The translations under genes were made by a program, and so were the position numbers. The notes under the pieces were generated by a model. That model worked only from the letters and a program-made list of their open reading frames with translations. It did no database searches and had not been told where the DNA came from. A stretch of 64,000 bases of DNA from the NCBI GenBank assembly GCA_021432635.1, contig MU270067.1:186001-250000 (forward strand), given 5' to 3'. Positions 58,701-64,000 of this stretch are shown piece by piece. Each line of letters begins with the position of its first letter. Position 1 is the stretch's first letter. This DNA is from Thozetella sp. PMI_491 (Eukaryota; Ascomycota; Sordariomycetes; Chaetosphaeriales; Chaetosphaeriaceae).

Positions 58701-60093
58701 GATGGCTTCGACACCACCCAACCCACTGAAGCTCCTTCCTTTGATACACCTGCCGAGAAAGCAGTCTCGCGCAAGCCATCCGGTGCCGTTGCCCCTAATG
58801 GCACAACGGAGAAGCCTGAGGAGGGCTCAGCTCCTACCACCTCGGCCGACTTCCCTGGCCCCGCTACACACGCTCCGACGGACTGCGGGGACGCTGGAAC
58901 GCACTACGAGAAGGTTACAGGTGACGACATTGTGCAGGCGCCGCTGGGCAAGGTCTACAGCTACCTGTTCGGGCCGATGTCCGTGTCGTTCATGAGCAAG
59001 TGGCTCACGGGAGACCAAAAGTGTACCGAGCTCCAGATGGAGGACAAGAAGGGCCTCACCGAGGACAACAAGAGCCGCACGTACAGCTACATCCGGCCGT
59101 TGTATGCGTCCATTGGCCCGAAGCAGACCAAGTGCATTGTCACCGAGGAGCTCGTGGGTCATGATCTCGAGAAGGCAGTCAATATCCTGTGCACAACGCA
59201 GACGCCCGACGTCCCTAGCGGCAACATTTTTAGCGTCAAGACTAAGTACTGCCTGTCCTGGGCTGAGAACAATGCCACCCGCATTCAGGCCAACTGTACA
59301 ATCGAGTGGACCGGAAAGAGCTGGCTGAAGGGTAAGTTATCTATGCACATTCGACTACATAGAAATGCTTGCTAACATACCTTGCTTACTAGGGCCCATC
59401 GAGAAGGGTGCGAACGACGGCCAGACACAGCACTTCAAGGACTTGATGGCTAGCACCAAAGCAGCTATGTCCTCTCGGCCGAGGTCCGGCACATTGACGA
59501 ACGGGGCAGCCAAGGGCCACAAGAAGCGCAAGAAGGGCAAATCTGCCCAAGCCTCAAATCCGGCCAGCGATGGCGAAGGCCTTTCTAAGGCCTCTCCTAA
59601 GCACAGCTGGGGCATGTTCGAGCCGGTCCACCCATTCCTTAGCCCCGTCGTCGATATTGTCAAACCTCTCATCACCGGCAACGTCGTCTACGGCCTGCTC
59701 GTTGGCCTACTAGTGGCAGCTTGGTTCGGGTTCGGTACAACCCGGCAGGTGGATCGGCCGTACGGCAACGAACTGGGGTACCTGGCCTACCCCCATCGCA
59801 TGGCGGCGTACGAGGAGATGTGGCGGCGCGAGGAGAGCGAGTTGTGGGAGTGGCTAGAGGAGCGGCTCAGCATGGACCGCATCCATGGTTCCAGTCCACC
59901 TCCGCTGCCGCGCAAGAAGCTCGTAGACCCGAAGAGCATCGAGGAGAAGCTCCGGGAGGACCGCATGGACGAACGCGAAATCCGAGAGGCGATCCGTGTT
60001 ACCGAGGGGCACCTAGAGGTGCTCAAGGGGGTTATCAACAGGAATAACATCAGAAGAGACGCCGGTGACTCGGCCCGGCCAAGCGCCAAGTGA
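55800..60093 (+). CDS. GRAM-VASt sterol-transfer membrane protein (Lam/Ltc family)
   Basis: Lam/Ltc proteins are ER-anchored and move sterol at membrane contact sites. My model joins 55800-56104, 56723-59331 and 59393-60093 in phase, for 1204 residues. Exon 1 starts MATMEGSPSSIGKFMPKS and has a GTAAGC donor. The first acceptor is uncertain; 56722 was chosen because it keeps phase, has a CTGAC about 18 nt upstream and ends CACAG. Residues about 100-590 are Ser/Pro/Thr-rich and disordered. A GRAM (PH-like) domain spans about 592-700 (RDFHTLFKSVPDDDYLIEDY, GRLYISEGHLCFSSNIFGW, VFKNGLEISTLHAKHIFASF). An acidic linker follows. A single VASt domain spans about 826-1000 (HYEKVTGDDIVQAPLGKVYS and onward), then a span near 1064-1086 (NVVYGLLVGLLVAAWFGFG) and a basic coiled tail. 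One VASt domain resembles Lam6/Ltc1; Lam2/Lam4 have two. Confidence 0.9.
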
Positions 60094-61287
60094 AAGAGGG
60101 GATGAACACTGGCCAGGAGGAGTAAAAGGATGCAACCTATAACAAAAAGGAAGTGAATACCAGCCCGACCAACAGACAGCACTGCGCCGCTGCGCAAACC
60201 TCTTTCTTGTTATTTTGTCATAACTGGCGTCGTGGGACGGGACAGGCGTCCGAGCGTACAATAAGGCTCTCGGTGGCCTTGGGATTCTGTATGTTGTACA
60301 ATACTTTGATGAACCATCAGCGCTTCCTTGCTATCTTTCCCAAGCAAGTTCCCGAAGCGCGTGTTGCGCCTCAACTCCTATGACCTTTTCAGCCTCCGAC
60401 TAAGCTCCTTCCGTGTTAAGCCTACAATAGATGCGTAGATCCGTAGCCAGATCAAGGTGTACTGGATGCCTCCCATTGGGAACCCGCCTACTAGGCGCTC
60501 ATCGCCTGACATCTTGCGCATTCATACTATTGTGGCGCTGCTCCAACGACGATTCAGCCTCATAGCCAACTAACTGCCTTTGGAGCTCGGCTCGGCGCCA
60601 GGTATACGGGCCGAAAAACGGGCCGGACGGCCGGCGAGAGCGCCTAGTTGGACAGAAAGAGGCCAACGGCCATCACCTTCATTGGACTCCGCAACATCAG
60701 GCATGCACAATGGAAGCTCGGTGACGTGGAAAGAAGCTGTGTCTTTGCTGTTGGCTGACAAGATGCTCTTTCCAAGATTCTAGGCCTGGGAAGCAGCCGG
60801 CCTTCATTGGCCAAACATCTGAGCCTGGTGACGAAGCATGCGGTGTTCCAGGGCCATCCACGTCCTGACCGAGATTGAAAGAAAGGGTAGAATCTCAAAG
60901 TATTGGTTCTCGACCACCGGGGCCAACAGCACAGGGCCAACAGCACAGTTCATGTGAGGCAGGGAAGATATGAAAGAGCACGAGCAGCTAGACTCTGGCA
61001 AGGGTTGAATAGGTAGTCTTGAGCAAGGTATAAGTACCTACGGACTTCACGTTTTGTTCTTGAATTTCTTCTCCTATCAACACTTTTTGGGGGATCACCT
61101 TGTTGTCACCTTTAAAACCTACCAATCCCCCCTCCCCATCTGCTCTCCCTCTTAGCTCCCCTCTCTTCCCTTCTCAAGGGCCAAGGCGTGAAAGCTTTCT
61201 ACCTCTTGGTCCCGCAGCCAACTGTGCCAATACCTTCCCAACATCCCTTCAGACTTTCCTTTAGACTGAAGGACCTTTCTCTCCGAG
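60094..61287. other. Intergenic region and leader of the dynamin-like gene
   Basis: No gene is supported. The stretch 61125-61180 is a CT-rich tract typical of fungal core promoters and leaders. Confidence 0.65.
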
Positions 61288-63854
61288 ATGAAGAACACCC
61301 AAGGATCTATTCCTACCTCCTCGACGGACAACTTCGAGGATGCCCAGCGTGCCCCCCAAAAAGCTGCTCTCACCCTCATCGCCGGTGAGACGCAGGGTAA
61401 GGGCGGCAGCATGCTAGGAAACCGCCTCATCCTCGCCAAAATTGACAAGCTCCGAGAGCTCAACGTTGCATCTCTTGTCAACTTGCCACAGGTAAACATT
61501 CCGCTTCTACTCACTTCGACTCTATACCTCCCTTTTCTACCTTTCTGACGCCCGCGGAAGATAGTAGTGGTGGGCGACCAGAGCTCGGGCAAGAGCTCAG
61601 CCTTGGAGAGCTTGACCGGATTTCCGTTCCCTCGCGATGCGGGTCTCTGCACGCGGTATGTGACGCAGATCACCTGTCAACGTGACACGCAGAAGAGTAT
61701 CTCGGTCTCTATCATACCAGCTCCCGGTGCCGATGCAGCGCGACAAGCTCGGCTTCAGAAGTTCTATAGGGTTGTGACCTACGAAGGAGAGACAACCATT
61801 TTGCAAGTTATTGCAGAGATCTTCGAGGAAGTAGGTTCTGGCATGTCTGCATAGTCGGGGCGCATCTGACATGGAAGCAGGCGAACGAGGCTATGGGCAT
61901 CCGTCCCATTGGGAAATCCGAGACCGATGCCGTTGATGCCATCACTTTTAGCGAGGATATCCTAAAGATCGAGATCACTGGTCCTAATGTGAATAGCCAT
62001 TTACTTTCTTAACGGACCGTAACCTTGGCCGTGATACTAACACACGTCACAGCAAACCCCCCTTACCATCCTCGATGTGCCTGGAATCATATCAAACTCA
62101 ACCCCTGGGCTTACGACAAACAAAGACATCCAGATCGTTCGTTCCATGGTCGAAAGATATATCAGAAACCCTCAGACCATCATCCTGGCTGTCATCCCGT
62201 GCAATGTCGATATTGCCACCCAGGGCATCCTCAAGCTCGCCGAGGAGGCAGACCCCACAGGCAGCCGTACCATGGGAGTCCTAACGAAGCCGGATCTTGC
62301 CACAGAGCGTGTCACCAAAAATGCCGTTGTAGACTTGCTGCTGGGCAAGCGCCACGACTTGCGGCTTGGATACACTGTAGTCAAGAATAGAAGCGGAGGT
62401 ACGCTTGCCAATAAGCTCATGCTGCCAGTGTGATGCACATGCTAACTTTGGGACCGCCCAATAGACGATGCTAGCTCCAGCTTGAAAGATCGGGATCGAG
62501 ATGAGAAGGAGTTCTTCAGGGCTGAGCCTTGGGCTTCTGTCGACCCAGAAAAACATCGAGGCCTTGAAACAACGCGTCAGCGAACTCATCATGGACCTAT
62601 CGAAACGAGAATTTGTCAACGTGAAGTCCGAGATCTCTCAGCGACTCAACAAGACCCGGATTGAGCTGCACAACATGGGCATGGCCCGCAATGACCCTAC
62701 CTCGCAACGCCGTTATCTGGGCGCCCTAGCAGACAAGTTCAATGGCATCGCCGGCTTTGCGCTTCGGGCGGACTATACCGAGGATCCCATATTTGCGGAA
62801 CGCCCGGAACTCCGACTCATCACGCGCATGATTGAGCTCAACGAAGTCTTCTCCAATGTATTCTGCAAGTACGGGCACACTCGAGAATTTGAGGATGCTC
62901 AGTCCCAAGACAACAAGAGCAAAAAGAAGATTGGAGCTACGACTCTCAGCTTCAGCGTCCCTTTGGGGGAGTACTCCGAGATCAGCGATATCCCGGGATT
63001 CATGTCTGAAGCGTTTGACTGTCCTGAGCCATACAGAGAATCCCTCACACGTCACATTGAGCGGATTTTCAAAGAAGCCCGTGGACCGGAGCTCGGAACT
63101 GTGAGTCACTGTCCTATATGAAGCCGCCGTTGTTTTGGGTCTCTACCTATACTAACGTTTGACCCAGTTTGGTGGCACAATTCTAGGGACCACCTTCAAA
63201 GAGCAATCCCAGAAATGGGAAGCCCTAGTTTTATCGCACGTCAGCAATGCTATCACCATAGTCCACCACTTCATCTCCGAGCTAATGACGGTCGTATTCG
63301 CCGAGACGCAGGTGCGGGAAGCATTCTGGGACAATATCCTCCTGGAACAGCTCTACGCCTCGTATCAACGTGCCTTGGAACACGCCGGCTGGCTGCTGGA
63401 AGTTGAGCGAGAAGGCAAACCCATAACTTATAACCACAGCTTCAACACGGCTCTGCAGACGAGCCGCGGATGGCGACTGCAGGAGGCGTTTGGCTCGCTT
63501 CTGTCGAGCCCCGGCAAGGAGACGGAATCCCTTCTCGAGGCTCTGCGCAACTTGTCGATCGACAAAAGCAACCCAGAGCAGATCCGGGATGACATTCACG
63601 ATATCCTCAAGTCATACTACGAGGTGAGCCAGACGCGGTTCGTCGACATCGTCTGCCAGCAGGCCGTGGACCACTTTCTGCTGAGTGGAAGACAGAGTCC
63701 TTTGCGTGTCTTCAGCTCGAAGCTGATTATGGAGCTGAGCGACGAGCAGTTGGAAACCATAGCAGGCGAAGATTCCGGAACGAAGAGGAGGCGCGAGACA
63801 CTCACATCCGAAATTGGCAGACTCGACGCAGCTCTGCAAGTACTGCGGAGTTAG
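61288..63854 (+). CDS. Dynamin-like large GTPase, reading frame broken by one base
   Basis: This is a fungal dynamin-superfamily GTPase of the Mx/Vps1-related kind, expected to remodel membranes. Exons are 61288-61491, 61561-61830, 61881-61988, 62053-62398, 62465-63100 and 63168-63854, together 2251 nt, one more than a multiple of three. The GTPase domain has G1 GDQSSGKSS (73-81), a P-R-x-x-G-L-C-T-R-like switch segment, G3 DVPG (202-205) and G4 TKPD (272-275). After EKEFFRAEPWASVDPE the family continues in the +1 frame (IEALKQRVSELIMDLSKREF). The slip coincides with an A5 run at 62549-62553. The stalk and a C-terminal GTPase effector region (FVDIVCQQAVDHFLLSG, ELSDEQLETIAGED) are intact. It is either a sequencing error in the run or a recent null allele. 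Confidence 0.85.
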
Positions 63855-64000
63855 CTAGGTTGTCTTGTCGTCCGGGGCCTTGGCAGGGGGGGGGGGGGGG
63901 CAGTGTGGAGACGTACCCCTGAGGCCTTTGTTTACACCCTCTCCAAGCAAACGCGAAATGCTGCATTTCATCAAGTGCTCACTCTCAGCCCTAAGCTGCT
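63855..64000. other. Window end, 3' flank
   Basis: This is the 3' flank of the dynamin-like gene, with a G15 run at 63886-63900. Too little sequence is present to see the next gene. Confidence 0.7.
63886..63900 (+). repeat. G15 homopolymer
   Basis: Fifteen consecutive G residues lie about 30 bp past the stop codon of the dynamin-like gene. The length is likely to be error-prone. Confidence 0.85.

Overview
The window looks like a gene-dense piece of a filamentous ascomycete chromosome (Pezizomycotina, most likely Sordariomycetes; a Chaetomiaceae-like genome is my guess). The evidence is short introns of about 50-200 nt with GTANGT donors, CTAAC/CTGAC branch sites and CAG/TAG acceptors, GC-rich coding sequence, CT-rich leaders, and proteins typical of filamentous fungi. 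I see 20 genes, 17 of them with at least one intron. Almost all exon joins below were checked by reading phase across the splice.

Left part (1-16.5 kb): a partial Tda10-like kinase is divergent from fox2, the peroxisomal multifunctional beta-oxidation enzyme. The shared promoter holds four CCTCGG/CCGAGG boxes, two of them in tandem. A SYLF-domain (Ysc84-like) gene faces fox2. A gene-poor island of about 7 kb follows (8.1-15.2 kb). It contains an 89-base poly(A) joined to a C-rich tract and an 85-N assembly gap ending in poly(C). An F-box gene closes this part.

Middle (16.5-42.2 kb): after 3.5 kb without a gene come an RNF216-like RBR ubiquitin ligase, an Arp9-like actin-related protein, a RidA-family protein, a YeeE/YedE-type sulfur transporter, a zinc-free MDR oxidoreductase, the ribosome-assembly factor KRR1, an AreB/ASD-4-type GATA factor with two plausible protein starts, a TOK-type two-pore potassium channel in eight exons, and a small single-span membrane protein.

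Right part (42.5-64 kb): a mitochondrial K+/H+ exchange-related protein is divergent from an Srf1-like membrane protein. Then come cullin-1, a cyclin-L-like protein, an MIT-like/coiled-coil protein that could be Atg38, a GRAM-VASt sterol-transfer protein (Lam family), and a dynamin-like GTPase whose reading frame is broken by one extra A.

The genes are mostly housekeeping or regulatory and do not form an operon or biosynthetic cluster. Three (RBR ligase, F-box protein, cullin-1) belong to ubiquitin pathways, but they are far apart and I do not read this as a cluster. I found no CRISPR array, rRNA, convincing tRNA or intact transposon. I do not see a clear undescribed system. The most useful leads are the two-start GATA gene with GATA sites at its inner promoter, the hydrophobic insert inside the RBR ligase's IBR domain, the frameshift in the dynamin-like gene, and the recurrent intergenic TACCTACC/GTAC motif.
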